A DNA stretch of 37,014 nt from CAZSHG01 sp964459995 (GCA_964459995.1 CAYWOR010000019.1:1-37014); one strand, 5' to 3'. Positions 7,054 to 16,250 are shown, counted from the first letter of the stretch. Numbers and translations are program-made. Notes: generated by a model not told the origin, from the sequence alone.

Positions 7054-7566
7054 ATGGAAAAGACTCAAACACTTAACGCGGAACCGAAACGCGAAAACCG
7101 CAGGGTCATTCTGAACCTGGACAGGTGTATCGGATGCAGTTCCTGCCGTGTCGCCTGCGCGAGAACACATCAGGAGGATTTGAACCTGATGCAGGCGAAA
7201 GCCGACGATGTCGCGGCGTTTCCCGGGCATTGCAGACATTGCGAAAGGCCGGCCTGCGAGGCCGCCTGCCCGAAGGACGCCATCGTCAAAGGCCCGGACG
7301 GCATTGTCAGAAGATATCCTTTCCGCTGTATAGGATGCCTCAGTTGCTCGATAGCCTGCCCATTCGGCGCTATTCAGCCTTCGCTTCTGCGTAATGTAAC
7401 CACCAAATGCGACCTTTGTTATCAGAGACTCGAAAAGGGGCAGGAACCGGCTTGCGTTACTACATGCGTTTCCGGCGCTCTCACTTTCGAGGTTCCCGAA
7501 GATGTCATCGAAGGTAACCTCTGGGGCGCTCGCACAAAGGCAAAACCCGGCTCGAGGCGCTGGTAA
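7054..7566 (+). CDS. polyferredoxin with four [4Fe-4S] motifs, HycB/HydN-like
   Basis: The 170-aa protein has four cysteine quartets in the HycB/DmsB pattern: 25/28/31/35, 60/63/68/72, 92/95/98/102 and 119/122/134/138, the last with an 11-residue gap. In formate hydrogenlyase and related enzymes, such subunits link a catalytic or diaphorase module to the membrane hydrogenase. Its place between the NuoG-like gene and the NuoH-like membrane gene, with 19- and 11-base gaps, fits that bridging role. The C-terminus is short and basic. Soluble, no signal peptide. Confidence 0.9.
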   Translation: MEKTQTLNAEPKRENRRVILNLDRCIGCSSCRVACARTHQEDLNLMQAKADDVAAFPGHCRHCERPACEAACPKDAIVKGPDGIVRRYPFRCIGCLSCSIACPFGAIQPSLLRNVTTKCDLCYQRLEKGQEPACVTTCVSGALTFEVPEDVIEGNLWGARTKAKPGSRRW

Positions 7567-7577
7567 AAGGGGGATTT

Positions 7578-8501
7578 ATGGTAGTATTCAATTACTTGGT
7601 TTTCCCCGGGTTCCTTTTCGCCACCGTGGCGGGGCTATTGACTTGGTGGCTCGACAGGAAGGTTACCGCGAGGGTTCACTATCGCGTCGGACCGCCATGG
7701 TTTCAGACCTTTGCCGACGTCATGAAGCTTATGGGTAAAGAGGTCATCCTTCCGGAAAACGCTAAAAGGACCGGGTTCCTGCTTGCGCCGATAGTCGCAT
7801 TAGCGGCCGCGGCGATGGCCTCCACAATGATAGGCGTCTATAACTGGAACACCGGAATCAGCTTTAGCGGCGATCTTATCGTGTTCTGGTATATTCTCGC
7901 GATTCCCTCGATTATGCTTATCGTCGGAAGCGCCGCCGCAGGAACACCGCTGTCATCAGTCGGTTCATCGAGAGAGATGAAACTCCTGCTTGCCTATGAA
8001 GTGCCCTTTATCATTGTTTTAGCAATGGTCATTTTCCAGGCGCAAACACTCTCTTTGGGCGGGATTATAAAATATCAGGCCGCGCATGGCTCGATTATCG
8101 CCTCTCTCTCCGGCGTTCTCGGATTTATAGTCGTTTTGCTATGTGTTCAGGCAAAGATGGGCTTCGTCCCCTTCGACGCACCCGAGGCCGAAACAGAACT
8201 TGGCGGCGGAATTCTCTACGACTACAGCGGCGCGGCATTGGGCGCTTTTAAGCTCGCAAAGGCGATGCTTTTCTACACCTTGCCCATTTTCATGATTACA
8301 ATCTTCTGGGGCGGCGTTCAGATCGGAAACGGCCTTGGAATCCTTTGGGCTGTGCTAAAATACATCTTGATAGTCGTTCTCATAACACTTATCCGCAACA
8401 CCAACCCGCGATTGAGGATAGATCAAGCAGTCAAATTTTTCTGGGGCAAGCTTACGATCCTCGCGATTATCGCTTTCATCCTCAATGTGATTGGCTTATA
8501 A
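7578..8501 (+). CDS. mbhM: membrane-bound hydrogenase NuoH-like subunit
   Basis: A 307-aa polytopic protein of the NuoH/EchB/MbhM family with about eight membrane helices. The conserved early segment DRKVTARVHYRVGPPW and the loop FVPFDAPEAETELGGGILYDYSG are both present; in complex I and group-4 hydrogenases these regions contact the peripheral arm and the ion path. AAGGGGGA precedes the ATG. It anchors the hydrogenase small and large subunits encoded just downstream. Confidence 0.93.
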   Translation: MVVFNYLVFPGFLFATVAGLLTWWLDRKVTARVHYRVGPPWFQTFADVMKLMGKEVILPENAKRTGFLLAPIVALAAAAMASTMIGVYNWNTGISFSGDLIVFWYILAIPSIMLIVGSAAAGTPLSSVGSSREMKLLLAYEVPFIIVLAMVIFQAQTLSLGGIIKYQAAHGSIIASLSGVLGFIVVLLCVQAKMGFVPFDAPEAETELGGGILYDYSGAALGAFKLAKAMLFYTLPIFMITIFWGGVQIGNGLGILWAVLKYILIVVLITLIRNTNPRLRIDQAVKFFWGKLTILAIIAFILNVIGL

Positions 8502-8510
8502 GGATACAAA

Positions 8511-8942
8511 ATGGGACTTAAAACAGCAGCACTTAAAAAATCTATCTGGGTCTTCCATGTCGCATGCAGTCCCTGCAACAACTGCGACATCGAGATTCTG
8601 GACCTTCTTACCCCGCGCTTCGATGTAGAACGGTTCGGAATCGTTCTTGTCGGAAGCCCTCGACACGCTGATGCTTTGCTAATCACCGGAGTCGCGAATA
8701 GGCATGTTACACCGAGGCTAATCGAGACATACCGCGCAACAGCGAAGCCTTGTGTTTGTTTCCTCTACGGCGCCTGCGCATGCAAAGGTAATGTATTCAA
8801 GGGAAGCTACAATGTCCCGCGCATGGTGGACGAAATCATTCGCGAAGAGGACCCTAACGCGATTATAGTCTATGTCCCCGGATGTCCGCCAAAACCCGAA
8901 GCGATGATATCGGGCGTTGTTAAAGCCCTCTCCGCCTTATAA
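8511..8942 (+). CDS. mbhJ: [NiFe]-hydrogenase small subunit, NuoB/EchC/MbhJ-like
   Basis: The 143-aa protein is the short small-subunit type of group-4 hydrogenases, carrying only the proximal [4Fe-4S] cluster. Candidate ligands are Cys22 and Cys25 (PCNNC), Cys89 or Cys91 (GACAC) and Cys125 (PGCPPKPE). There is no Tat signal, as expected for a cytoplasm-facing enzyme. It passes electrons from the ferredoxin subunits to the [NiFe] site in the product of the gene at 9453. Its stop codon overlaps the AAGGAG ribosome binding site of the next gene. Confidence 0.93.
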   Translation: MGLKTAALKKSIWVFHVACSPCNNCDIEILDLLTPRFDVERFGIVLVGSPRHADALLITGVANRHVTPRLIETYRATAKPCVCFLYGACACKGNVFKGSYNVPRMVDEIIREEDPNAIIVYVPGCPPKPEAMISGVVKALSAL

Positions 8943-8952
8943 GGAGAATACG

Positions 8953-9456
8953 ATGACAGACGAACAAAAATATATGGTGGCCGACAAGGTCAAAAAGGCG
9001 CTGGGCGATTTGATAGTCAGTATCGAACAGCCCCGGCCCAACAGAATCTATGTGGTTATTCATCAAGATAATTTTCCAGAGGCCATCCGCATAGTTCACG
9101 AAAATCTCGGCGGAAAACTCTGCACAAGCACCGCCCTCGATGTTCGCGATGCTGTGGAACTTATCTATCATATGGAGTTGCCGGAAGACATGGTCCTATG
9201 CAATGTCAAAACACTCGTTGCCAAGCCCGAGCTTAAAATCGGCACCTGCGCGAATTTCTTCCCCGCGACCGATTGGATTGAGCGCGAGATGTCCGAAATG
9301 TATGGCGTAACTTTCGAAAATCATCCTGATCCTCGCCACCTGCTCCTTCCCGATGGCTGGCCCGAGGGCAACTTCCCAATGCGTGGCGATTATCCCCAAA
9401 GACCCGACGGTTTCGAAGAACAGCTTCCGGATATTTATCAAAAGGATAGAAAATGA
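8953..9456 (+). CDS. mbhK: hydrogenase NuoC-like (30 kDa-type) subunit
   Basis: The 167-aa protein matches the NuoC/EchD/MbhK family, with EREMSEMYGVTFENHPDPRHLLLPDGWPEG as the diagnostic stretch beginning near residue 110. It carries no cofactor and holds the small and large subunits together. ATG 8953 follows AAGGAGAA directly; the longer in-frame start at 8917 lies inside the previous gene. It overlaps the large-subunit gene by four bases (ATGA), indicating translational coupling. Confidence 0.92.
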   Translation: MTDEQKYMVADKVKKALGDLIVSIEQPRPNRIYVVIHQDNFPEAIRIVHENLGGKLCTSTALDVRDAVELIYHMELPEDMVLCNVKTLVAKPELKIGTCANFFPATDWIEREMSEMYGVTFENHPDPRHLLLPDGWPEGNFPMRGDYPQRPDGFEEQLPDIYQKDRK

Positions 9457-10667
9457 AGAAGACAATTCTGCCGATAGGCCCATATCATCCTCTTTTGGAG
9501 GAGCCGGAGTTCTTCACCTTCTACCTCGACGGCGAAACGGTTGTCGATGTCGATGTCAGAATCGGATACAACCATCGCGGCCATGAAAAACTCGCCACCG
9601 GCCTAACGTGGGATCAGGTGCCTTTCCTCGTAGAAAGAATCTGCGGGATATGCTCCACGAGCCATCCCTACGCCTATGTTCTCGCTGTCGAAGACCTTCT
9701 CGACATCAAGATCCCGCCTCGTGGCCAGTTCATCCGTTCTCTCATCGGCGAGATGGAGAGAATTCACAGCCATCTCCTATGGCTCGGTCTCGCAGGCCAT
9801 TTCATCGGTTATAACACCGTGTGGATGTGGGCGTGGCGTTACCGCGAGGAAATCCTCGACGCCTGCGAAAAGCTCATCGGAAACCGCAACCACTACGCGG
9901 CCTGTAGACCGGGCGGCGCACGCAGAGATGTTACTCCGGAAGCTATGGATTTCACAATGGGCGCGCTCGATTCAAACGAGAAAGCTACAAAAATGTTCCT
10001 TGGAGCAGTCTCCGACGACCCCGTTATTCACAAAAGACTTAAGAACGTCGGAATCCTGACGAAAGAAGATGCAATCGCTTACTCAGCGCTCGGCCCCACA
10101 AGCAGACCCTCCGGAGTCCGCTGGGATGTCCGCGAATCGGATCCCTACGATGCCTATGGCGCGAGTCTCGATGCCAAGGCTTGGAAAGTCATCGTCCTCG
10201 AAAACGGCGATGTTTTCGACAAAGCCGCGCTGAGAGTGTTAGAAACGCTCGAATCCATTTATCTTTGCAGATGGTTAATTGAAAATATGCCGGATGGCGA
10301 TATTGACATTCACGTCGGCAACATCCCCGAAGGCGAGGGATGCGGTCATCACGAGGCTCCGCGCGGCGAAGTTTTCCACTATGTCCGCTCGGACGGTTCG
10401 AATAAGCCTATCCGCCATAAGGTGCGTGCCCCGACATTCAACAATCTGCCGACCTACAAAGCTTCGTGCCCCGGCGAGCAGATTGCCGATGTCGCGCTTA
10501 TCACCGCCGCAATCGACCCCTGCTATTGTTGCACCGAAAGGGTCGGTGTGGTCGCTGACAATAGGCACACTACGCTTAATCAGAACGACCTGCTCAAGCT
10601 CTCGGTCGAGAAAACAATGGAGATCGAGAAGAAGTTAGGGATGAAATCGAACCTGGCGAAGTTTTAA
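9453..10667 (+). CDS. mbhL: [NiFe]-hydrogenase large (catalytic) subunit, group 4, NuoD-like
   Basis: The 404-aa protein has the NuoD/EchE fold but keeps both cysteine pairs that bind the [NiFe] centre: Cys64/Cys67 in RICGIC and Cys357/Cys360 in DPCYCCTER. NuoD of complex I lacks these pairs, so this is an active-type hydrogenase. Forty-one residues follow the second motif. In HycE-like enzymes such a tail is removed after the Arg in this motif once nickel is inserted, and a HycI-type protease is encoded at 19429. H2 evolution or uptake is predicted to occur on the cytoplasmic side. The exact group-4 subtype needs phylogeny. Confidence 0.95.
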   Translation: MKKTILPIGPYHPLLEEPEFFTFYLDGETVVDVDVRIGYNHRGHEKLATGLTWDQVPFLVERICGICSTSHPYAYVLAVEDLLDIKIPPRGQFIRSLIGEMERIHSHLLWLGLAGHFIGYNTVWMWAWRYREEILDACEKLIGNRNHYAACRPGGARRDVTPEAMDFTMGALDSNEKATKMFLGAVSDDPVIHKRLKNVGILTKEDAIAYSALGPTSRPSGVRWDVRESDPYDAYGASLDAKAWKVIVLENGDVFDKAALRVLETLESIYLCRWLIENMPDGDIDIHVGNIPEGEGCGHHEAPRGEVFHYVRSDGSNKPIRHKVRAPTFNNLPTYKASCPGEQIADVALITAAIDPCYCCTERVGVVADNRHTTLNQNDLLKLSVEKTMEIEKKLGMKSNLAKF

Positions 10668-10703
10668 TAATGGTTCCCACAGGGCGATAATAAAGGAAAA
10701 CCT

Positions 10704-12554
10704 ATGGAACAATTAATAACACAGCTCATTTGGGTGCCCGCAATCGCAGGGTTGCTCTGTCTGATCCTGCCGAGGATCAAGGTCATCAAGGAGCTTATCT
10801 CCGGAGTCGCGGCGGCGTGGGTGCTCTATATATCCGCGAGGCTTTGGGCGACGGGCGGTTTCGCGCTCACTCTCGCGAATTACGACATCGCCGGAATACC
10901 CTTCTCTGTCCATCTTATAGGGAAACCGCTCAACCTTATGGCGGTGCTTTTCGTAGGATTATTCGGCGTTCTCGGAGTCCTCTACAGCTGGAGATACCGT
11001 GCAGGCGAAAAGGGCAATCATCTCTATTACGCCTACATGCTCTGGACTCTCGTCTTCAGCAATCTCGCTCTGCTGTCCGATAATATGCTCGTGTTCCTCG
11101 TCGCATGGGAGCTTTCGACACTATTCCTCTATGCGCTCGTGAACTCCGGCCATATCGACAAAGCAAAATCGGCTACCGCAGGATTCCGAACCTTCGCCGT
11201 GCTGGGATTTTCCGAGGCCGCTCTGCTTCTGGGTATCATTATAATATGGGTTACACAGGGCAGAATTCACTTCTCGCAGTTGAACATCACAACAACCGGC
11301 ACGCTCAATGTCATTCTCTATTTGATGTTCTTCTCCGCCGCCGCGGCAAAAGCCGGCGCGATGCCGCTTCACGCATGGGTTCCCGATGCCGCCGATGGCG
11401 CTCCGACTAGCGTTATGGCTTTTCTTCCCGCCGCAATAGATAAACTTCTCGGGATCTATCTGCTCGCCTTGATTACAATTAATGTTTTTTCCGTAACATC
11501 GGCAATCCGCTTAGTCATTATGGCCGTCGGTGCGGTTACGATCCTCGTTGCCGTGATGATGGCGCTCGTTCAGCATGATCTTAAAAAACTTCTCGCCTAT
11601 CACGCCGTTAGCCAGGTGGGTTATATGCTCCTCGGTATCGGCACCGGCACAATTGTCGGTATTATGGGCGGGCTGTTCCATATGATGAACAATGCAGTTT
11701 ATAAATCTGCACTATTCTTCGGTGCGGGCAATGTCGAGAAAGCAACCGGCACTACTGATCTCGAGAAACTCGGTGGTCTTGGCAAACTCATGCCGCTGAC
11801 ATTTTTCGCGATGCTCGTTTCGGCTCTCGCAATTTCGGGAATCCCGCCAATGAATGGTTTTGCGTCCAAGTGGATGATTTACCAGAGCTGTCTCGAAGCC
11901 GGCCGTCCCGTTATGCTTATCGTTGCGATGGTTGGTTCCGCGCTGACATTGGCGTCCTTCATCAAAGTCATTTATTCGGTGTTCCTCGGCAAAAAGGCCG
12001 CAGGCCTTCCCGACAAAATCAAGGAAGCCCCGATCAGCATGTGGATTCCCCCCGTCGTTCTTGCAGTGCTCTGCATTCTTTTCGGTGTTTTCGCGGTGTG
12101 GCCTGTTAATACATTCTTCGCTCCGGTAGTCGGACTCGACAGCGTAGGTTCGACTCTCGGTGCGATGGGTCTCTCCTCCGGGACTTTCTGGAGCCCGACC
12201 TTCACGACGCTTATGCTTCTTGTCGGAATCGTGCTCGGCGCGCTTGTCTATGTCTTCGGTAATGGCTTCAAACCTCGTGTAGTCAAGAGCTTCTACGGCG
12301 GTGAGAATCTCCCCGACGAGGACATCCGCCAGCCCGGAACAGGTTTCTACGAGTCGATCGAAAAACTTCCGGTTCTTCGCTCGATTTACGAAGATGCCAA
12401 AAAGGGCGTTTGGGCACCGGATTATTTCTTCGCGGCCATTATCGATTCGATTATAGTCCGCGGACTTAAATTCATGCACTCCGGTATTCTCTCGACATAT
12501 TTGTCATGGAGCATCATCGGATTGGTAGTGATTATATTCGTATTAATCATATAG
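10704..12554 (+). CDS. NuoL/MrpA-type proton- or sodium-translocating antiporter subunit
   Basis: A 616-aa polytopic protein with about 15 membrane helices of the NuoL/MrpA/HyfB family. Conserved parts are LVAWELSTLFLYAL (TM5 Glu), the MPLHAWVPDAADGAPTSVMAFLPAAIDK segment, and the HDLKKLLAYHAVSQVGYMLLGIG stretch. After the core antiporter domain the C-terminus carries extra helices and a charged loop. It occupies the MrpA N-terminal position: the MrpA C-terminal-like part is the separate gene that follows. The 36-base gap before it is the largest in the operon. The transported ion cannot be decided from sequence. Confidence 0.9.
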   Translation: MEQLITQLIWVPAIAGLLCLILPRIKVIKELISGVAAAWVLYISARLWATGGFALTLANYDIAGIPFSVHLIGKPLNLMAVLFVGLFGVLGVLYSWRYRAGEKGNHLYYAYMLWTLVFSNLALLSDNMLVFLVAWELSTLFLYALVNSGHIDKAKSATAGFRTFAVLGFSEAALLLGIIIIWVTQGRIHFSQLNITTTGTLNVILYLMFFSAAAAKAGAMPLHAWVPDAADGAPTSVMAFLPAAIDKLLGIYLLALITINVFSVTSAIRLVIMAVGAVTILVAVMMALVQHDLKKLLAYHAVSQVGYMLLGIGTGTIVGIMGGLFHMMNNAVYKSALFFGAGNVEKATGTTDLEKLGGLGKLMPLTFFAMLVSALAISGIPPMNGFASKWMIYQSCLEAGRPVMLIVAMVGSALTLASFIKVIYSVFLGKKAAGLPDKIKEAPISMWIPPVVLAVLCILFGVFAVWPVNTFFAPVVGLDSVGSTLGAMGLSSGTFWSPTFTTLMLLVGIVLGALVYVFGNGFKPRVVKSFYGGENLPDEDIRQPGTGFYESIEKLPVLRSIYEDAKKGVWAPDYFFAAIIDSIIVRGLKFMHSGILSTYLSWSIIGLVVIIFVLII

Positions 12555-12564
12555 GAGGGCTATC

Positions 12565-13128
12565 GTGATAGCCATCTTTCATGTATTACTCGGTTTTATG
12601 ATCATCGGTTCGGCAGTAGCTATCGAATCGAGGAACATGCTCTCGGCGGTGATTGCCGTCGGCGCGGTGGGGTTCGGCGTTAGTCTGATGTTCCTATTCC
12701 TCGGTGCGCCGGATATCGCGATTACTCAGGTTATCGTCGAAGTTCTGAGCCTGATTATTCTTATCAGAGCTACAACATACGCCGACAACCGCTCTATCGA
12801 GAAAAAGATAGACAGCTTCGCGACTATTACCGGTCTTTTCTTCCTCGGTTTTTTCGTGATGGCAACAGTATGGGCGTTCAGAGACATCACCCCCTTCGGC
12901 GAGCCTCTGATGACCGTATCGAAACGCTATCTTGCGGGAACCGCGGCGGAAACTGGCGCAGTTAATGCCGTTGCTGGAGTGATTCTCGATTACAGGGCAT
13001 ACGATACTCTCGGCGAGGCGATGGTGCTCTTCACCAGCGTGCTCGGAGCTTTTGTAATCCTGAGACGACGCGGCAAAAAAGCCATTGAAGAAGAAGATTC
13101 CGAACAGTTTGGAATCCTAACCGATTGA
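12565..13128 (+). CDS. MbhD-MbhE fusion (MrpA C-terminal-like, DUF4040)
   Basis: The 187-aa membrane protein starts at GTG 12565 after GGAGGG. The first part (ALLG-type helices with GAPDIAITQVIVEVLSLIILI) is the DUF4040/MbhD domain equal to the MrpA C-terminal region. The second part, ending in a conserved YDTLGEAMVLFTSVLGAF segment, corresponds to MbhE. In Pyrococcus Mbh these are two genes; here they are one. It lies directly between the large antiporter subunit and MrpB, so together with its neighbour it restores a complete MrpA equivalent. Confidence 0.85.
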   Translation: MIAIFHVLLGFMIIGSAVAIESRNMLSAVIAVGAVGFGVSLMFLFLGAPDIAITQVIVEVLSLIILIRATTYADNRSIEKKIDSFATITGLFFLGFFVMATVWAFRDITPFGEPLMTVSKRYLAGTAAETGAVNAVAGVILDYRAYDTLGEAMVLFTSVLGAFVILRRRGKKAIEEEDSEQFGILTD

Positions 13129-13141
13129 GGAGAGTGAGGAA

Positions 13142-13612
13142 ATGAATCTTAAAGAACTCTCACAGGACGAGTCCTTAGGGATGACGATCATTGTCAAGAC
13201 GATTGCACGTCTTGTAATGAGCTTCATCATCCTCTTCGGGTGCTATATCATCCTTTATGGCCATATCACCCCGGGCGGAGGTTTTGCTGGCGGCGTTATA
13301 ATCGCTATCGCCTATGTGCTCATGATGCTTACTTTCGGCGGTAAAGTGGCAATGGCTAAGCTGGATAACTTCTGGGCGAGCATGTGGGATAATATCGGCG
13401 CTTTGGCTTTCGTGGTGTTAGGTTTCCTTGGCCTTACCGGCGGACACTTCTTCCTTAACTTCATCAACCACGGCACACCGGGAACTTTAATCTCCGCCGG
13501 AATTATCCCGTTGGCGAATATCTCCATCGCGATAAAAGTCGGCGCCGCGCTTTATGCTATCTTCATAGGGCTGTCCGTTTACGGCCGCCTCGTTACCGAG
13601 GAGGAAAAATAA
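13142..13612 (+). CDS. mrpB: Na+/H+ antiporter subunit MrpB / MbhF
   Basis: The 156-aa product has four predicted helices and the MnhB-domain signature GHITPGGGFAGGVIIA (about residues 39-54). In Mrp antiporters and Mbh, this subunit helps form the ion path next to MrpA. GAGGAGAG precedes the ATG. Only one base separates its stop from the next start region, so translation is probably coupled. Confidence 0.93.
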   Translation: MNLKELSQDESLGMTIIVKTIARLVMSFIILFGCYIILYGHITPGGGFAGGVIIAIAYVLMMLTFGGKVAMAKLDNFWASMWDNIGALAFVVLGFLGLTGGHFFLNFINHGTPGTLISAGIIPLANISIAIKVGAALYAIFIGLSVYGRLVTEEEK

Positions 13613-13613
13613 C

Positions 13614-13976
13614 ATGATAGAACACATGAGCCTATATGTTCTAACGATGGCCTTGATGGGAATGGGCATTTATGCGCTCATAGCCAAACGCCACATAATC
13701 AAGAAGATAATAGGCATTGTAACCATGGAATACGCCATCAACCTGTTCCTGATTCTCATCGGCTACCGCACAGACGGCATCGCGCCGATACAAGACAGTC
13801 AGATTTCGGCGGTTGAACTCGCGGCGAGAGCGGTCGATCCGCTTCCGCAAGCGCTTGTTCTCACTTCCATCGTTATCGGCCTCGGAACCCTCGCGCTTAT
13901 GGCGAGTCTCGCTATCAAGCTCTACGAGAAGTATAAAACCTTCGATATGTCGGAAATAAACCGGCTTCGCGGATAA
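13614..13976 (+). CDS. mrpC: Na+/H+ antiporter subunit MrpC / MbhG (NuoK-like)
   Basis: The 120-aa protein has three helices and resembles NuoK/MrpC. The conserved region DPLPQALVLTSIVIGLGTLALMASL is at residues about 76-100, and an acidic residue sits in the second helix (MEYAINLFLILIGY). Its ATG follows the mrpB stop within two bases, with GAGGAG inside the mrpB end as its ribosome binding site. Confidence 0.93.
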   Translation: MIEHMSLYVLTMALMGMGIYALIAKRHIIKKIIGIVTMEYAINLFLILIGYRTDGIAPIQDSQISAVELAARAVDPLPQALVLTSIVIGLGTLALMASLAIKLYEKYKTFDMSEINRLRG

Positions 13977-13985
13977 GGGGGACGG

Positions 13986-15497
13986 ATGAACCACGCACTA
14001 CCATTATTAGTTGGAATTCCGCTGGGCATGACGGTGGTTACGCTTCTGCTCTCAAAAGCCTCCGCGAGGATTGCCGATATTACTGCATTCCTTACTGCGG
14101 CCGTTACCACCGTGATTGCCTTCATGCTTATCGGATCACCGGTTAATACCTACTGGATGGGAAATTGGTTCCCACCCTTCGGTATCACGCTTGTCTATGA
14201 CGGACTGTCCGGCCTTATGCTCTTGATAATTAACCTAATAGCATTGCTTTCAATCATCTACAGCTTCTCCTACATGGAGAAATACACCGCTAAGCCAAAA
14301 TTCTACGCATTATTCCTTCTTATGTTAGCAGGGATGAACGGTGTCGCGCTTACCGGCGATCTCTTCAACCTCTTCGTTTTCCTCGAAATAGCTTCAATCG
14401 CAAGCTATGCGCTCGTGGGGTTTGGCGTCGAACATCAGGAACTCGAAGCCAGCTTCAAATATCTTATTCTCGGATCGGTTGCAAGCACGATGGTTCTTCT
14501 CGGAATCGCGCTGGTTTACGCTATGACCGGCTCGGTTAACATGGCCGATGTCGCTTCTACATTAGCGGCAATGCCGGCTAAAACTACAATAGCTTTCGCG
14601 GCGGGTGTTTTCCTGATGGGATTCGCCCTTAAAAGCGGGCTTGTTCCTTTCCACGCATGGCTTCCTGACGCCCACCCAAGCGCGCCCGCACCCATTTCTG
14701 CGATGCTTTCCGGCGTGCTTATTAAAGCGCTCGGTGTTTATGCGATGGTCCGGGTGATGTTCAATGTCCTCGGTGCCGCACCGATTTATCTGGATATCAT
14801 GCTGGTTCTCGGCGCAATATCGATGGTAATCGGCGGTTTTCTTGCTGTTGGCCAATTTGATCTGAAAAGGCAATTCGCTTATCACTCTGTTTCCCAGATG
14901 GGCTATATTGTCCTTGCTCTCGGTCTTGGGACTCCGCTTGGATTGATAGGTGGAATCTTTCACCTTATAAACCATGCAACATTTAAAAGCCTGTTGTTCC
15001 TCGCCAGCGGAGCTATAGAGCATGCGACTGGAACAAAGCACATGAAGAAACTCGGAGGACTCAAAGAGAGTATGCCGGTTACTTCTACAACATTTGTGAT
15101 TGGCTCTCTTTCCATCTCAGGTGTTCCACCATTTAACGGATTCTTCAGCAAGTTGATAATTATCCTTGCTTGTGTGCAAGCACAACAGTGGTTACTTGCA
15201 GTTCTGGCGAGTATTGCCAGCGTGATAACCTTGTTGTCTTTCCTCAAAGCAATGAAGTTTAGTGTTTTCGGGCAAGTGCCTCAGGCGATTGCCGAACGTA
15301 TTAAAGAAGTCCCCTTCTCGATGGCTTTTAGTATGATCTTCCTAGCCGTCATGTGTCTTGGGATCGGAATCGCCTATCTTGTAGCTGGCCCAACATTCAC
15401 AGATATCTTCCTCCAGCCGGCGGCGGATGTCCTTATGGACGGCCTCGAAAACGGTTCGGCTAATTACATCGCAACAGTATTAGGTATCGGAGGATAG
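13986..15497 (+). CDS. mrpD: antiporter subunit MrpD / MbhH (NuoM/N-like)
   Basis: A 503-aa polytopic subunit with about 14 helices. The conserved Glu in LFVFLEIASIASYALVGFG, the segment LVPFHAWLPDAHPSAPAPISAMLSG, and a central lysine region (FDLKRQFAYHSVSQMGYIVLALG) are all intact, so it should be transport-competent. Two full antiporter-type subunits (this and the one at 10704) imply two possible ion channels in the complex. Confidence 0.93.
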   Translation: MNHALPLLVGIPLGMTVVTLLLSKASARIADITAFLTAAVTTVIAFMLIGSPVNTYWMGNWFPPFGITLVYDGLSGLMLLIINLIALLSIIYSFSYMEKYTAKPKFYALFLLMLAGMNGVALTGDLFNLFVFLEIASIASYALVGFGVEHQELEASFKYLILGSVASTMVLLGIALVYAMTGSVNMADVASTLAAMPAKTTIAFAAGVFLMGFALKSGLVPFHAWLPDAHPSAPAPISAMLSGVLIKALGVYAMVRVMFNVLGAAPIYLDIMLVLGAISMVIGGFLAVGQFDLKRQFAYHSVSQMGYIVLALGLGTPLGLIGGIFHLINHATFKSLLFLASGAIEHATGTKHMKKLGGLKESMPVTSTTFVIGSLSISGVPPFNGFFSKLIIILACVQAQQWLLAVLASIASVITLLSFLKAMKFSVFGQVPQAIAERIKEVPFSMAFSMIFLAVMCLGIGIAYLVAGPTFTDIFLQPAADVLMDGLENGSANYIATVLGIGG

Positions 15498-15498
15498 C

Positions 15499-15987
15499 AT
15501 GAAAGCGATAATCCAGTTCTTAATTCTTTTCGCACTGTGGCTACTCCTTACATGGAGCTTGCAGGTCGCCGATGTGGTTGCCGGAGTTCTGGTAAGCCTG
15601 CTCACTGTCGCGCTTATGGGAAACATGTTTATCGATAAGGCCATAAGAGCTATACACCCCGTGCGCGTTTTCTGGATGATAATCTATGTGCCATACCTGC
15701 TTTGGTATATTCTCATCGCCAACATGGACGTTGCTTATAGAGTCCTTAATCCCGCGATGCCGATTCGCCCCGGGATCATTAAGTTCAAAACCGGGCTGAA
15801 GACCGAAATGGGAAAAACCTTCCTAGCGAACTCGATTACTCTGACGCCGGGAACCCTTACGGTCGATATTATCGGTGACGAATTCTTCGTCCATTGGATT
15901 AATGTCAAACACGACGGCAATCCAAAGGCTCAGGCCGAAGAAGTTGCGGGCAAATTTGAGCGAATCCTCAGGAGGATTTTCGAATGA
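15499..15987 (+). CDS. mrpE: antiporter subunit MrpE / MbhA
   Basis: The 162-aa protein begins with two or three helices followed by a cytoplasmic domain with the MrpE motif LANSITLTPGTLTVDI (about residues 112-127). It starts one base after the mrpD stop and overlaps mrpF by four bases. MrpE is needed for full antiport activity in Mrp systems; no catalytic residue is known. Confidence 0.92.
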   Translation: MKAIIQFLILFALWLLLTWSLQVADVVAGVLVSLLTVALMGNMFIDKAIRAIHPVRVFWMIIYVPYLLWYILIANMDVAYRVLNPAMPIRPGIIKFKTGLKTEMGKTFLANSITLTPGTLTVDIIGDEFFVHWINVKHDGNPKAQAEEVAGKFERILRRIFE

Positions 15988-16250
15988 ACGGGCTAATGTC
16001 GATCTTTATCTGGGCGTTGGCCGGTAGCTCCTTTCTGTGTCTATACAGAATCGCTATGGGTCCGACCCCGCCGGATAGAACGGTATCGATAGACATATTG
16101 GGAACTCTCGTTGTAGGGTTCTGTGCGTTTATGTCTCTCATTACCGGAAAAGATTTCTACATGAATATTGGACTGTCATGGGCACTGCTGTCCTTCATCG
16201 GCACGATCGCCCTGGCGAAGTTCCTGGAGAGGAGGAGCTTCGATGAGTGA
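15984..16250 (+). CDS. mrpF: antiporter subunit MrpF / MbhB
   Basis: The 88-aa protein has three helices and the MrpF signature RIAMGPTPPDRTVSIDILG (residues 22-40). The start overlaps mrpE by four bases (ATGA), and the end overlaps mrpG by eight bases. Confidence 0.92.
   Translation: MNGLMSIFIWALAGSSFLCLYRIAMGPTPPDRTVSIDILGTLVVGFCAFMSLITGKDFYMNIGLSWALLSFIGTIALAKFLERRSFDE

Noticed and set aside
8511..10667. Respiratory complex I (NuoB-C-D)
   Set aside because: The large subunit keeps both [NiFe] cysteine pairs, and NuoE/F/A/J/K/N genes in Nuo order are absent.
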